Source of the DNA: Streptomyces phyllanthi | GTDB taxonomy: Bacteria; Actinomycetota; Actinomycetes; Streptomycetales; Streptomycetaceae | NCBI RefSeq assembly: GCF_009377205.1 | Contig: NZ_VJZE01000021.1 | Span: 1-43,931, forward strand | Length of the DNA: 43,931 bases | Direction of reading: 5' to 3' | In this document: positions 33,471 to 42,119 of the stretch, one piece after another | Position numbering within the stretch: position 1 is the first letter of the stretch | How the letters are laid out: the number at the start of each line of letters is the position of its first letter | The notes under the pieces: model-generated | The model's input: the letters and a program-made list of their open reading frames with translations, nothing else | What the model was told of the DNA's origin: nothing | The model's database searches: none | Made by a program: the position numbers and the translations under genes

Positions 33471-34088
33471 AGGGCCTCTCCTACATGGCATGGCTGACGT
33501 CCCACAAGGACGCCTTCCGGCACCTGGTCCGTGACCGGCTCGGGGTTTCGGTCGCGTCCCAGGTCCTGTGGAGCGCCCCCCCCGGCTGATCTGCGTCGCC
33601 GGTGACTTCACCCGCTACGACGCTCACGTGGTACGCGAGCACCGGCGCAGCATCGACCTGGTCCGCTACCGATTCTTCGGCACGGACTTTCTTGGACTTG
33701 AGACCGTGGCTTCGGCCACCCGGCGGGCGTCGGCTGCGAGGCCCGTGCGCCGGGGCGCGGCCGGGCTGCCGCATGTCCGCGGGCAGGGCGGTGCTCTGGC
33801 GGAGCTGGCGGAGGCGGTCGATGAGGTTCTGCTTGGCCTTGGAGACGGCGTGAGCCGGGTGCAGCGCAAGCAGTACCGGGCGTATCAGCGCCTGTGGAAC
33901 TTTGCCTGCGTCTGCCCGCCCCAGAAGACCAAGCTCCTCGTCTACCTCAGGGCCGACCCGAAGGAGGTCGACGACCTCGTCCCCAGTTTCACCCGGGACG
34001 TGATGGGGCTCGGCCACCACGGCACGGGCGACCTGGCGGTCCGAGCGGGCTGTGGACCTCTTCCGGGCCAGCTACGCGGCGGCGTGGC
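33466..34088 (+). pseudogene. Truncated, frameshifted DUF5655-like protein gene
   Basis: Three reading-frame pieces give one family. Frame one, 33473-33589, reads MAWLTSHKDAFRHLVRDRLG then VSVASQVLWSAP. A run of eight C (33576-33583) shifts the frame to LICVAGDFTRYDAHVVREHR, RKQYRAYQRLWNFACVCPP and KTKLLVYLRADPKEVDDL. A third shift near 34047 gives SERAVDLFRASYAA. These are the parts of a predicted DUF5655/NucS-type nuclease-fold protein. The 5' end is missing, replaced by the oxygenase fragment. Homology is recognised from memory of the family. Confidence 0.65.
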
Positions 34089-34893
34089 CGTCTGGTACGT
34101 CTGTAACGGCCCGACTCAAGCCAACCTGCGATGGCGGTATCGCCGCGATCGACAGCGACGGGTAGACACCGACGATCAACCTCATAGCTCACCACCCTGC
34201 GAGCCACTGCCGCCGGGTGGCGTCGGCATGCACCGGAGCCGCGTGCTGGGCGTACTGACGGGCTGCCGGATTGGGTCGGTACGGCACCGCTCCAGCCAGC
34301 ACCAGGCCGTCTACGGCAGCACCGGCACCGACGGCGCACCACGCCGGCCCAGTCGGCTCCCCTGTAGCTATCGGCATCCGCAATGCGGATTGCGGTGCTA
34401 CTGCATGGTTACGGCTTCCTCAAGTCCTGGTGGCTTCATGGTGAGCGCCTCATGATGGGGTCATGACGACGGCCTCGCGTGCCATGACGCAACTAGCGAG
34501 CTGGCCGGACGGGCCTTTCCCTGGGAAAGCCCCCATGCGGGCACGCCAGATTCGAGGACTCGGCGCACCAGGTCTGGTGCGGCCCTTCGATTCCCCGGGT
34601 GGATGCGCGATCGGCGTGGACGACGCGGCGGGCGTCTGACCCCGCCTGCTCTACGGACCAGGACGTCCAACCAAGCAGGAACTCGCGAGCGGTCTCGCGA
34701 GGCGAGTACTTTCGGGGCGGCAGCAATAAATGAGAGTCCATTTCTGGCGCCTTTCCCTCCCGCCGTCCAGCTCGCGATACCGGACCGGACGGCGGCATGC
34801 GTTAGCGTGGCAGGTGTTGACGGCGAGCCCCGTGCTGGTTCGTGCTGGTTACAGAGGCGCAGTGGGGGCAAACGTGCAGGTCAGAGTGATTGC
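34089..34893. other. Degenerate 805-bp region before sbcD
   Basis: No convincing gene. Contains palindromes: ATCCGC-AAT-GCGGAT (34376-34390), a hairpin at 34511-34533, CGCACCAG-GT-CTGGTGCG (34564-34581) and two copies of CTCGCGAG (34682-34689 and 34694-34701). The minus-strand frame 34189-34383 has some coding-like texture but no recognised family. Its right end holds the sbcD promoter region (TTAGCGT near 34802). It looks like decayed DNA next to the pseudogenes. Confidence 0.5.
34564..34581. terminator. Perfect 8-bp hairpin, possible terminator
   Basis: CGCACCAG at 34564-34571 and CTGGTGCG at 34574-34581, 2-base loop. No T-run follows. It is the strongest stem in the gap and could stop transcripts coming from the left. 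Confidence 0.25.
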
Positions 34894-36057
34894 ATGAGAC
34901 TGCTGCACACGTCCGACTGGCATCTCGGCAGGGCGTTCCACCGGGTGAACATGCTCGATGCCCAGACCGCGTTCATCGGGCATCTCGTCACCACCGTGCG
35001 CGAGCGCGACGTGGACGCGCTGGTCGTGTCGGGGGACGTGTACGACCGGGCGGTGCCCCCGCTGGCCGCGGTCCAGCTGTTCGACGACGCCCTGCACCGG
35101 CTGGCGGAGCTGGGCGTGCCCACGGTGATGATCTCCGGGAACCACGACTCGGCGCGCAGGCTCGGCGTCGGCGCCGGGCTCATCGGCCGCGCGGGCATCC
35201 ACCTGCGGACCGACGCCACGGCGTGCGGCACGCCCGTCGTCCTCGCCGACGCCCACGGCGACGTGGCCTTCTACGGGCTGCCGTATCTCGAACCCGCCCT
35301 GGTCAGGGACCAGTTCGGGGTCGACAAGGCCGGCCACGAGACCGTGCTCGCCGCCGCCATGGACCGGGTCCGCGCCGATCTCGCCACGCGCGCGCCCGGC
35401 ACGCGGTCCGTCGTCCTCGCCCACGCCTTCGTCACCGGCGGCGAGCCCAGCGACAGCGAGCGGGACATCTCCGTGGGAGGAGTGGCCTCGGTGCCCGCCG
35501 GGATCTTCGACGGTGTCGACTACGTCGCGCTGGGCCATCTGCACGGCAGCCAGACCATCACCGAGCGCGTGCGCTACTCGGGCTCCCCGCTGGCGTACTC
35601 GTTCTCGGAGGCAGGACACCGCAAGAGCATGTGGCTCGTCGACCTGGGAGGCGACGGCTCGGTCGGGGCCGAGCGGATCGACTGCCCGGTGCCGCGCCCG
35701 CTCGCCCGCGTCCGGGGGCAGCTGGAGGACCTGCTGGCCGACCCGGAGCTGGCGCGGTACGAGGACGCGTGGGTGGAGGCGACACTCACCGACCCGGTGC
35801 GCCCCGCCGACCCCATGGCCCGGATCGAGGAGCGCTTCCCGCACACGCTGAACCTCGTCTTCGCACCCGAGCGGTCCTCCGGGGACCCGGACGTCTCCTA
35901 CGCCAGGCGCCTCGCGGGGCGGAGCGACCAGCAGATCGCGGAGGACTTCGTGGCCCATGTACGCGGCACCGGACCCGACGAGCACGAACAGGCCGTGCTG
36001 CGCGACGCGTTCGACGCGGTGCGGGCCGACGAGGCGGTACGGGAGGTCGCCCGGTGA
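34894..36057 (+). CDS. sbcD: SbcD, nuclease subunit of SbcCD (Mre11 homologue)
   Basis: 387 residues. Mre11-type phosphoesterase motifs are visible: HTSDWHLGR (metal His/Asp), GDVYDRAVPP, GNHDSARRL, AHAFVTGG and GHLHGSQ. SbcD makes the ATP-regulated dsDNA endo/exonuclease with SbcC and cuts hairpins and palindromes. Start ATG 34894 is preceded by AGGTCAGAGTG. It is followed by sbcC after 244 bp of repeats instead of the usual tight junction. Confidence 0.94.
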   Translation: MRLLHTSDWHLGRAFHRVNMLDAQTAFIGHLVTTVRERDVDALVVSGDVYDRAVPPLAAVQLFDDALHRLAELGVPTVMISGNHDSARRLGVGAGLIGRAGIHLRTDATACGTPVVLADAHGDVAFYGLPYLEPALVRDQFGVDKAGHETVLAAAMDRVRADLATRAPGTRSVVLAHAFVTGGEPSDSERDISVGGVASVPAGIFDGVDYVALGHLHGSQTITERVRYSGSPLAYSFSEAGHRKSMWLVDLGGDGSVGAERIDCPVPRPLARVRGQLEDLLADPELARYEDAWVEATLTDPVRPADPMARIEERFPHTLNLVFAPERSSGDPDVSYARRLAGRSDQQIAEDFVAHVRGTGPDEHEQAVLRDAFDAVRADEAVREVAR

Positions 36058-36126
36058 CCGCGGACGACCGGACAGGGGAGGGGTCCCGGCGCGGACGCTC
36101 CGGCTCGTCACGGGAGGGGGACGGGC

Positions 36127-36306
36127 GTGGACGCGCCGACTCGCCATGGCGGGGACTCGATGAGGACGCGCCGGCCCGCCACGGGAGGGAACCCCGTGAG
36201 GACGCGCCGGCCCGTCACGGAGGGAACCCGGTGAGGACGCGCCGGCTCGGCACGGGTGGGGACTCGGTGAGGACGCGCCGACTCGGCACGGGAGGGGACC
36301 GATGAG
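36127..36306 (+). repeat. 35/36-bp tandem repeat (minisatellite) between sbcD and sbcC
   Basis: Five imperfect head-to-tail units share the core GGACGCGCCG at 36129, 36164, 36200, 36235 and 36271 (steps 35, 36, 35 and 36 bp). A sixth degenerate copy runs into the sbcC start codon region (ATGAGGCTGCACCGGCTCG from 36302). Each unit carries a GGGAGGGGA-like stretch that can serve as a ribosome site. No unique spacers are present. Confidence 0.85.
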
Positions 36307-39298
36307 GCTGCACCGGCTCGACATCACGGCCTTCGGGCCCTTCGGCGGCTCCCAGAAGGTCGACTTCGACGAGCTGTCGGCCGCCGGTCTGTTCCTGCTG
36401 CACGGCCCGACCGGCGCGGGCAAGACCTCCGTCCTCGACGCCGTCTGCTACGCGCTGTACGGCGCGGTACCGGGCGCCCGGCAGAACAGCCAGGGCCTGA
36501 CCCTGCGCAGCCACCACGCGGCTCCCGCCACCCGCACCGAGGTCCGGCTCGACCTCACCGTCGCCGGGCGCCGGCTGGAGATCACCCGGCAGCCGCCCTG
36601 GGAGCGCCCCAAGAAGGGCAACAGGCCGGGCACGACCGTCGACAAGGCACAGACCTGGCTGCGCGAGTACGACCCGGTGGCGGGCTCCTGGAAGGACCTC
36701 AGCCGCTCCCACCAGGAGATCGGCGAGGAGATCACCCAGCTCCTCGGGATGAGCCGTGAGCAGTTCTGCCAGGTGGTGCTGCTGCCCCAGGGGGACTTCG
36801 CACGATTCCTGCGCGCCGACGCCGAGGCCCGCGGACGGCTGCTCGGACGGCTCTTCGACACGCACCGCTTCGCCGACGTCGAGAAGCGGCTCGCCGAGCG
36901 GAGGCGTACGACCGAGGCCGAAGTGCGCGCGGGTGACACCGAGTTGCTCGCCGACGCGCACCGGATGCACCAGGCAGCCGGGGACGGCACGGCCCTGCCC
37001 GACCTCGCACCGGGCGACCCGGGACTCGCCGAGGAGGTTCTGGCCTGGGCGGCCGTGGCCCGCAGTACGGCCCGCGAGCGGCTCACCATCGCGCACTGCG
37101 CGCGGTCCGCCGCCGAGTCGGCACGGTCCGCCGCCGAGCGCGCCCTCGACGACGTACGCGAACTGGCGCGACTGCAAAGGAGGTCGACGGAGGCGCGGGA
37201 GCGGGCCGCCCGTCTGGAGGAGCGTGCCGACGCCCACCGGGAGGCGCAGGCGCGGATGGAGCGCGCTCGCAAGGCCGAGGCCGTCGCCCCGGCCCTGGAC
37301 CTCCGGGACGAGGCCGAGACCGAGCACCGTCGCGCCGCCGAGGCCGAGACCCGCACACGTGCGCTGCTCCCGCAGGAGTACGCCGACGCCGGTGCGGGCG
37401 GACTCGCCGCCGCCGCGCGCAGGGCCGCCGAGGAACTGGGCGGACTGGAGTCGGCCCGGCGCGCCGAGCGCCGGCTTACGGGCCTCGTCGCCGAGCGCGC
37501 CGACCTGGACCGCCAGGAGCGGGCCGACGACGACGTGCTCCAGGAGGCCGAGAGCTGGCTCGCCGGGTGGAACACGGCCCGCGCCGGCCTCCAGGGCCGT
37601 ATCGACTCCGCACAGGAGGCCGCCACCCGGGCCGAACAGCTCGCCGAGCGGCGCGACCCCGCGCGGAAACGGCTCGACGCCGCCCGGCTGCGCGACCAGC
37701 TCGCCGGTGACACGGATGACGCCCAAGCGCGCGTACTGGCCCTGGGGGAGCGCGCGTTGACGTCGCGCGCTCACTGGCTCGACCTCAAGGAGCAGCGCCT
37801 GCAGGGCATCGCCGCCGAACTGGCCGCGAAGCTGACCGACGGTGAACCCTGCGCGGTCTGCGGGGCCACCGAACACCCCGCGCCCGCCCGGAAGATCGAC
37901 GGTCATGTCGACCGGGACGCGGAGGAGCGGGCCCTCGCCGCCTACCAGCTCGCCGACGAGGAACGAGCCGAGGCCGAGCGGCGCCTCGGTGTCGTGCGCG
38001 AGGCTCTGGCCGCCGCCACCGCCGAGGCCGGTGACACACCGACCGACCAACTCGAACGACAGCTGGCCGAGTTGGAGGAGTCCTGCGCGGAAACCCGCCG
38101 AGGAGCCTCCGGACTGCACGCCGCACAGGAAGAGCTGCGCAGAGCCGAGCACGAGCGGGAGCTCCGGCTCGCCGCACAGCAGGAGGCGGCGGTCAGGGCC
38201 GCGTCCCGGACCACCCGCCGGGACACACTGGACCGCGAGAAGGCCTCACTGGAGGAGGAACTGGCCCAGGCGCGCGGCACCGCCGACTCCGTGGCCGCAC
38301 GGGCCGCCCATCTGGAGCGCCTGGCCTCGCGGCTCACCGACGCCGCCGACGCGGCCCGCGCGGCCGAGGACTCCGCACAGCGGCTCAAGGACGCCGACGC
38401 GCGGCTCGCCGACGCGGCCTTCCGCGCCGGGTTCGACACCCCGCGCGCGGCGGCCGCCGCACTCCTCGACGACGCGGCCCACCGCGAGCTCCAACGGCGG
38501 CTCGACGCCTGGCAGTCCGAGGAGGCGGCCGTACGTGCCGTCCTCGCGGAGTCCGACACCGCGGCGGCCGGCCGCCAGCCGGCCGCCGACCTGCCCGCCG
38601 CCGAGCGGGCCGCCGAGGCCGCCGGACGGCGACTCCAGGACGCCGTCTCCGCATGGGACGCGGCCGCGGGCCGCTGCAGGGAACTGGACCGTCTGTCCGC
38701 CCGGGCCGCGGCCTCCATACGCGGGCTCGCCCCGCTGCGCGAGGAATACGACCGCGTGGCCCGTATGGCCGGCCTCGCCGCGGGCACCTCCGCGGACAAC
38801 GAGCGCAAGATGCGCCTGGAGGCGTACGTGCTCGCCGCCCGGCTGGAGCAGGTGGCCGCAGCGGCGACCGTGCGGCTGCGGCGCATGTCGGCAGGGCGCT
38901 ACACCCTCGTCCACTCCGACGACCGCGCCGGACGCGGCCGCAGCGGACTGGGACTCCATGTCGTCGACGCCTGGACCGGGCGCGAACGGGACACGGCCAC
39001 GCTCTCCGGCGGCGAGACGTTCTTCGCCTCCCTCGCGCTGGCCCTCGGCCTCGCGGACGTCGTCACGGACGAGGCGGGCGGCGTGCGCCTCGACACCCTC
39101 TTCATCGACGAGGGGTTCGGCAGCCTCGACGACCAGACCCTCGACGAGGTCCTGGACGTCCTCGACTCCCTCCGGGAGCGCGACCGCAGCGTCGGCATCG
39201 TCAGCCACGTGGCGGACCTCCGCCGCCGTATCCACGCACAACTGGAGATAGTGAAGGACCGGTCGGGGTCGGTCGTACGGCAGCGGGGAGCGCGCTGA
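36302..39298 (+). CDS. sbcC: SbcC, ATPase subunit of SbcCD (Rad50 homologue)
   Basis: 998 residues. N-terminal ABC half with Walker [10 protein letters not shown] (at about 36-44). Long coiled coils rich in Ala/Arg/Glu occupy about 190-500 and 540-820. Zinc hook C517-x2-C520 (EPCAVCGA) joins them. C-terminal ABC half has the signature [17 protein letters not shown], Walker [15 protein letters not shown] and the D-loop. ATPase dimer that gates SbcD nuclease activity on DNA ends and hairpins. GGGAGGGGA directly before the ATG comes from the last tandem repeat unit. Confidence 0.95.
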   Translation: MRLHRLDITAFGPFGGSQKVDFDELSAAGLFLLHGPTGAGKTSVLDAVCYALYGAVPGARQNSQGLTLRSHHAAPATRTEVRLDLTVAGRRLEITRQPPWERPKKGNRPGTTVDKAQTWLREYDPVAGSWKDLSRSHQEIGEEITQLLGMSREQFCQVVLLPQGDFARFLRADAEARGRLLGRLFDTHRFADVEKRLAERRRTTEAEVRAGDTELLADAHRMHQAAGDGTALPDLAPGDPGLAEEVLAWAAVARSTARERLTIAHCARSAAESARSAAERALDDVRELARLQRRSTEARERAARLEERADAHREAQARMERARKAEAVAPALDLRDEAETEHRRAAEAETRTRALLPQEYADAGAGGLAAAARRAAEELGGLESARRAERRLTGLVAERADLDRQERADDDVLQEAESWLAGWNTARAGLQGRIDSAQEAATRAEQLAERRDPARKRLDAARLRDQLAGDTDDAQARVLALGERALTSRAHWLDLKEQRLQGIAAELAAKLTDGEPCAVCGATEHPAPARKIDGHVDRDAEERALAAYQLADEERAEAERRLGVVREALAAATAEAGDTPTDQLERQLAELEESCAETRRGASGLHAAQEELRRAEHERELRLAAQQEAAVRAASRTTRRDTLDREKASLEEELAQARGTADSVAARAAHLERLASRLTDAADAARAAEDSAQRLKDADARLADAAFRAGFDTPRAAAAALLDDAAHRELQRRLDAWQSEEAAVRAVLAESDTAAAGRQPAADLPAAERAAEAAGRRLQDAVSAWDAAAGRCRELDRLSARAAASIRGLAPLREEYDRVARMAGLAAGTSADNERKMRLEAYVLAARLEQVAAAATVRLRRMSAGRYTLVHSDDRAGRGRSGLGLHVVDAWTGRERDTATLSGGETFFASLALALGLADVVTDEAGGVRLDTLFIDEGFGSLDDQTLDEVLDVLDSLRERDRSVGIVSHVADLRRRIHAQLEIVKDRSGSVVRQRGAR

Positions 39299-39316
39299 CG
39301 CACAGGGAAGTCCTTG

Positions 39317-39345
39317 TCAGCGGCCGAGAGATCAGCGGCCGAGAG
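39317..39345. repeat. 14-bp direct repeat at the sbcC/Lrp junction
   Basis: TCAGCGGCCGAGAG occurs at 39317-39330 and 39332-39345. The second copy overlaps the stop codon and last codons of the convergent Lrp gene. Possibly a local duplication event. Confidence 0.7.
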
Positions 39346-39778
39346 GCCGGCGCGGCAGCGGCGACGAGTAGACGACGCTCGTGGTCACCGAGCCCAGCGC
39401 GCCGATCCTGCCCGACACCTCCTCCAGGTGGCGCATCGAGCGGGCCGCGACCTTGATGACGAAGCAGTCGTCGCCCGTGACATGGTGCGCCTCCAGGATC
39501 TCGGGCGTCGCGGCGATGAGATCGTGGAACGGCTTGTAGTTGCCGGTCGGGTACCGCAGCCGTACGAACGCGAGGATCGGCAGCCCCAGCCGCTCCGGGT
39601 CCACGACGGCTGTGTATCCCTGGATGACGCCCGCCTCCTCCATCCTCCGCACCCGTTCCGTGACCGCGCTCGCGGACATCGAGACGGCACGCGCCAGCTC
39701 GGCGAAGCCGGCCCGTCCCTCTCGTTGGAGGACGTCGAGGATGCGCCAGTCGGTGGCGTCCGGGGAATACGCGGTCAT
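39332..39778 (-). CDS. Lrp/AsnC family transcriptional regulator
   Basis: 148 residues from ATG 39778. N-terminal HTH (DATDWRILDVLQREGRAG, ELARAVSMSASAVTERVRRM, EEAGVIQGYTAVVDPERLG) and AsnC/RAM effector domain (LIAATPEILEAHHVTGDDCF, VIKVAARSMRHLEEVSGRIG). It is divergent from the rhodanese gene, with 94 bp between the starts, and is probably its regulator and its own. No Shine-Dalgarno is obvious, so the mRNA may be leaderless. Confidence 0.92.
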   Translation of the reverse strand: MTAYSPDATDWRILDVLQREGRAGFAELARAVSMSASAVTERVRRMEEAGVIQGYTAVVDPERLGLPILAFVRLRYPTGNYKPFHDLIAATPEILEAHHVTGDDCFVIKVAARSMRHLEEVSGRIGALGSVTTSVVYSSPLPRRPLGR

Positions 39779-39872
39779 GACGACAGACAACAGGGGAATC
39801 CCCGGTCGATCAAGCCCTTCGCCATGGATGATCCCTTCAGCGAGCCGGTCCGACCGCCGTAGATTTCCGGCC

Positions 39873-40397
39873 ATGACGACCACTGCCTCCCCACGTCCCG
39901 CGACCACCGCCTCCCCACGTCCCGTGACCGCTCCCGCGAACCCCGTCCTGCGCGTCGCGCCCGCGTCCCCCGCCACCGCGGCCGCGTACTTCCGGGCGAG
40001 CCTCACCTTCCACACCGACGTGTCCGATGTCGCCGCCGCCCTGGCCACCGACGGTGACCCCGGCTTCGTCCTGCTCGACTCCCGCTCCGCACAGGCCTGG
40101 GACCAGGGCCACATCCCGGGCGCGGTCCACCTGCCCACCGCTCTCGTCCCCGAACAGGCCGGGCAACTCCTCGACAGGTCGGTGCCCGTCGTCACGTACT
40201 GCTGGGGCCCGGGCTGCGACGGCGCCACCCGGGCCGCACTCGCCCTCGCCGAACTCGGCTTCCAGGTCAAGGAGATGCTCGGCGGCTTCGAGTACTGGGT
40301 GCGGGAGGGCTTCGCGTACGAGACCTGGGAGGGCCGTGAGCAACGAGGCCCCGATCCCTTGACGGCGCCCGTGGACGCGGGGAACTGCGGCTGCTGA
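39873..40397 (+). CDS. Rhodanese-domain sulfurtransferase-like protein
   Basis: 174 residues. The first 25 residues are a Pro/Thr/Ala-rich, partly repeated segment (TTASPRPATTASPRPV). A single rhodanese domain follows at about 40-160: FVLLDSRSAQAWDQGHIPGA, YCWGPGCDGATRAALALAEL with the active-site Cys, and MLGGFEYWVREGF. The C-terminal DAGNCGC has extra cysteines. Function is probably sulfur transfer or phosphatase-like; control by the divergent Lrp gene suggests a role in amino-acid or sulfur metabolism. Confidence 0.88.
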   Translation: MTTTASPRPATTASPRPVTAPANPVLRVAPASPATAAAYFRASLTFHTDVSDVAAALATDGDPGFVLLDSRSAQAWDQGHIPGAVHLPTALVPEQAGQLLDRSVPVVTYCWGPGCDGATRAALALAELGFQVKEMLGGFEYWVREGFAYETWEGREQRGPDPLTAPVDAGNCGC

Positions 40398-40488
40398 GCG
40401 CACTCCTCCCCAATGCTCGGTGTGCTGGATGTGTTCGATGTGTCAGGCACCGGTCTCCGTCCGGCACGCCCCGTGTAGCTTCTCCGGC

Positions 40489-41004
40489 ATGGCTCGATAC
40501 GCGGATCCAGGTGTGACGGAGTGGGTGGAGTCGGGCGGAGGACCGCTCATCGCGGTACCGGAGGCGGTGTTGCCGTTCTGGACGGGGGCGGACGGCGACG
40601 AGGTGTCGTCCGACTACGACCGGGCCTGTGACATCGACGGCTCCATCGGGCTGCTGCCCGTGGGCGACACCAGAGCCCTGGTCCTCGGGGACGAGCCGGC
40701 CTCGACCGCGTACCTCCCCGAGTACGGCACCTTCGTTCGATGGTGCGCCGCGAACTCCGAGGACGAACTCCTCGCCGAGATGCCCGGGGCGCTCGAGAGC
40801 GCGCTGTGGGGGACGGAGGTCGAGTGGCGTGTGCCGGGCGCGGTCGTCCTGTTCGACGCCGCCTGGCCCGGGGACGGCTCGGGGCGCACGGACCGCCTGC
40901 GCGTCGAACTGGAGCCCGGACGGTACGGGGTGCGCGCCGCGTACGTGTCGGCCGGGCCGGAGACCTGGCTGGGCCTCGTCCAACTGCGGCGGCTCGCGCC
41001 CTGA
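40489..41004 (+). CDS. Imm21-family immunity protein
   Basis: 171 residues. Characteristic Imm21 text is visible: WVESGGGPLIAVPEAVLPFW, DYDRACDIDGSIGLLPVGD, ALVLGDEPASTAYLP and FVRWCAANSEDELLAEM. Imm21 proteins protect against polymorphic toxins in actinobacteria. No toxin, Rhs, ESX or Tc-type gene is in the window, so this is an orphan immunity gene or a repurposed one. The start is the ATG at 40489, without a strong ribosome site. Confidence 0.85.
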   Translation: MARYADPGVTEWVESGGGPLIAVPEAVLPFWTGADGDEVSSDYDRACDIDGSIGLLPVGDTRALVLGDEPASTAYLPEYGTFVRWCAANSEDELLAEMPGALESALWGTEVEWRVPGAVVLFDAAWPGDGSGRTDRLRVELEPGRYGVRAAYVSAGPETWLGLVQLRRLAP

Positions 41005-41076
41005 GCCCGGGGCGCCCGTGAGGGCCGTACCGAAACCAGGTGCGCCGCACGCCCCCTCCGTGGACCATGGGTGCCC

Positions 41077-41922
41077 ATGCCCAGACTCCCCCATCCCACA
41101 TCCGAGGAACTGCGCCGCGAACCACTGCCGCTGCGCGGCCGTACCGCCCTCGTCACGGGGGCGAGCAGACGCGGCGGCATCGGCTACGCCGTGGCGCGCC
41201 GCCTCGCCGCGTACGGGGCGAGCGTGTACCTGCACCACCACGTGCCGCACGACACCGCGATGCCCTGGGGCGCCGACCGTCCCGAGGAGGTGGCCGCGGG
41301 TGTGCGCGAGGCGCTCGGTGACCCGGACGCGCGGGTGGCCGACGGTCCGGGCGACCTGTCCGACCCCGCGGTCCCGGCCCGACTCGTCCGGGCGGCGGCG
41401 GACGCGCTCGGCGGACGCCTCGACATCCTCGTCGCCAACCACGCCCTCTCCGGTTCGGACGGCACCCTCGACGCCATCGACGCCGGGATGCTCGACGCCC
41501 ACTGGGCGGTCGACACCCGCTCGGTGCTCCTGCTCGTCCAGGCGTACGCCCGGCTCAGGGCCGCCCTCCCGCCCCGTACCCCGGGTGGGCGCGTGGTGAT
41601 GATGACCTCCGGTCAGGACATCGCCGCCGGTATGCCGGGCGAGATCGCGTACGCCCTCCAGAAGGGCGCCCTCGCCTCGGTCACCCGCTCCCTGTCGACC
41701 GCGCTCGCCGATCTCGCCGTGACCGTGAACACCGTCAACCCCGGTCCGGTGGACACCGGCTACATGACCGGCGACGACCACGCGGCCGTCGCCGCGATGT
41801 TCCCCGCCGGCCGCTGGGGCGTGCCCGACGACCCCGCCCGCCTCATCTCCTGGCTCGCCACGGACGAGGCCGCGTGGATCACCGGGCAGGTCATCGACTC
41901 GGAGGGCGGATTCCGCCGGTGA
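41077..41922 (+). CDS. Short-chain dehydrogenase/reductase
   Basis: 281 residues from ATG 41077; the GTG at 41071 is an alternative. SDR nucleotide motif occurs in an extended form TGASRRGGIG (two residues longer than the usual TGxxxGxG). Catalytic Y-x3-K is in AYALQKGAL, preceded by MMTSGQD with the Ser. NPGPVDTGYM and WITGQVIDSEGGFRR close the fold. The usual NNAG is replaced by VANHAL. Substrate unknown. Confidence 0.9.
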   Translation: MPRLPHPTSEELRREPLPLRGRTALVTGASRRGGIGYAVARRLAAYGASVYLHHHVPHDTAMPWGADRPEEVAAGVREALGDPDARVADGPGDLSDPAVPARLVRAAADALGGRLDILVANHALSGSDGTLDAIDAGMLDAHWAVDTRSVLLLVQAYARLRAALPPRTPGGRVVMMTSGQDIAAGMPGEIAYALQKGALASVTRSLSTALADLAVTVNTVNPGPVDTGYMTGDDHAAVAAMFPAGRWGVPDDPARLISWLATDEAAWITGQVIDSEGGFRR

Positions 41923-41940
41923 GACGGGCGGGCACGCGGG

Positions 41941-42092
41941 AGGAACCGTAGGGGACCGGCGGGCGCGCGCGGCAGGAACCGTAGGAGACGGGCGGGCCCG
42001 TACGGCGAACCGGCCGCGACCGGCCGTACACGTGGCACAACCGGCCGCAGCCGGGCGTACAACCTGGCACAACCGGCCAGAGCCGGGCGTGC
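41941..42092 (+). repeat. Two short tandem repeat pairs and a hairpin between convergent genes
   Basis: AGGAACCGTAGG starts at 41941 and 41974 (33 bp apart). TGGCACAACCGGCC starts at 42033 and 42065 (32 bp apart). GTACGGC (42000-42006) pairs with GCCGTAC (42023-42029). Together they may be a bidirectional terminator zone for the SDR and DUF885 genes. Confidence 0.6.
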
Positions 42093-42119
42093 GAACGGCC
42101 GAACGCGTGCGCCCGGCCG

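Noticed and set aside
34543..34605. tRNA-like or attachment-site-like segment with a TTCGATTCC stretch
   Set aside because: No cloverleaf can be folded; the stems do not pair as acceptor, D or anticodon arms.
4737..34909. Near-identical short strings shared between 4681-4753 and 34868-34909 (GCAAAYGTGCAGGTCAG and ATGAGRCTGCTGCACA)
   Set aside because: One mismatch each, in a different order, and such short matches are expected by chance in 44 kb; not counted as a duplication.
36127..36306. Repeats looked CRISPR-like (35/36-bp period)
   Set aside because: The units are contiguous with no unique spacers and vary within the repeat; no cas genes are nearby. It is a minisatellite.
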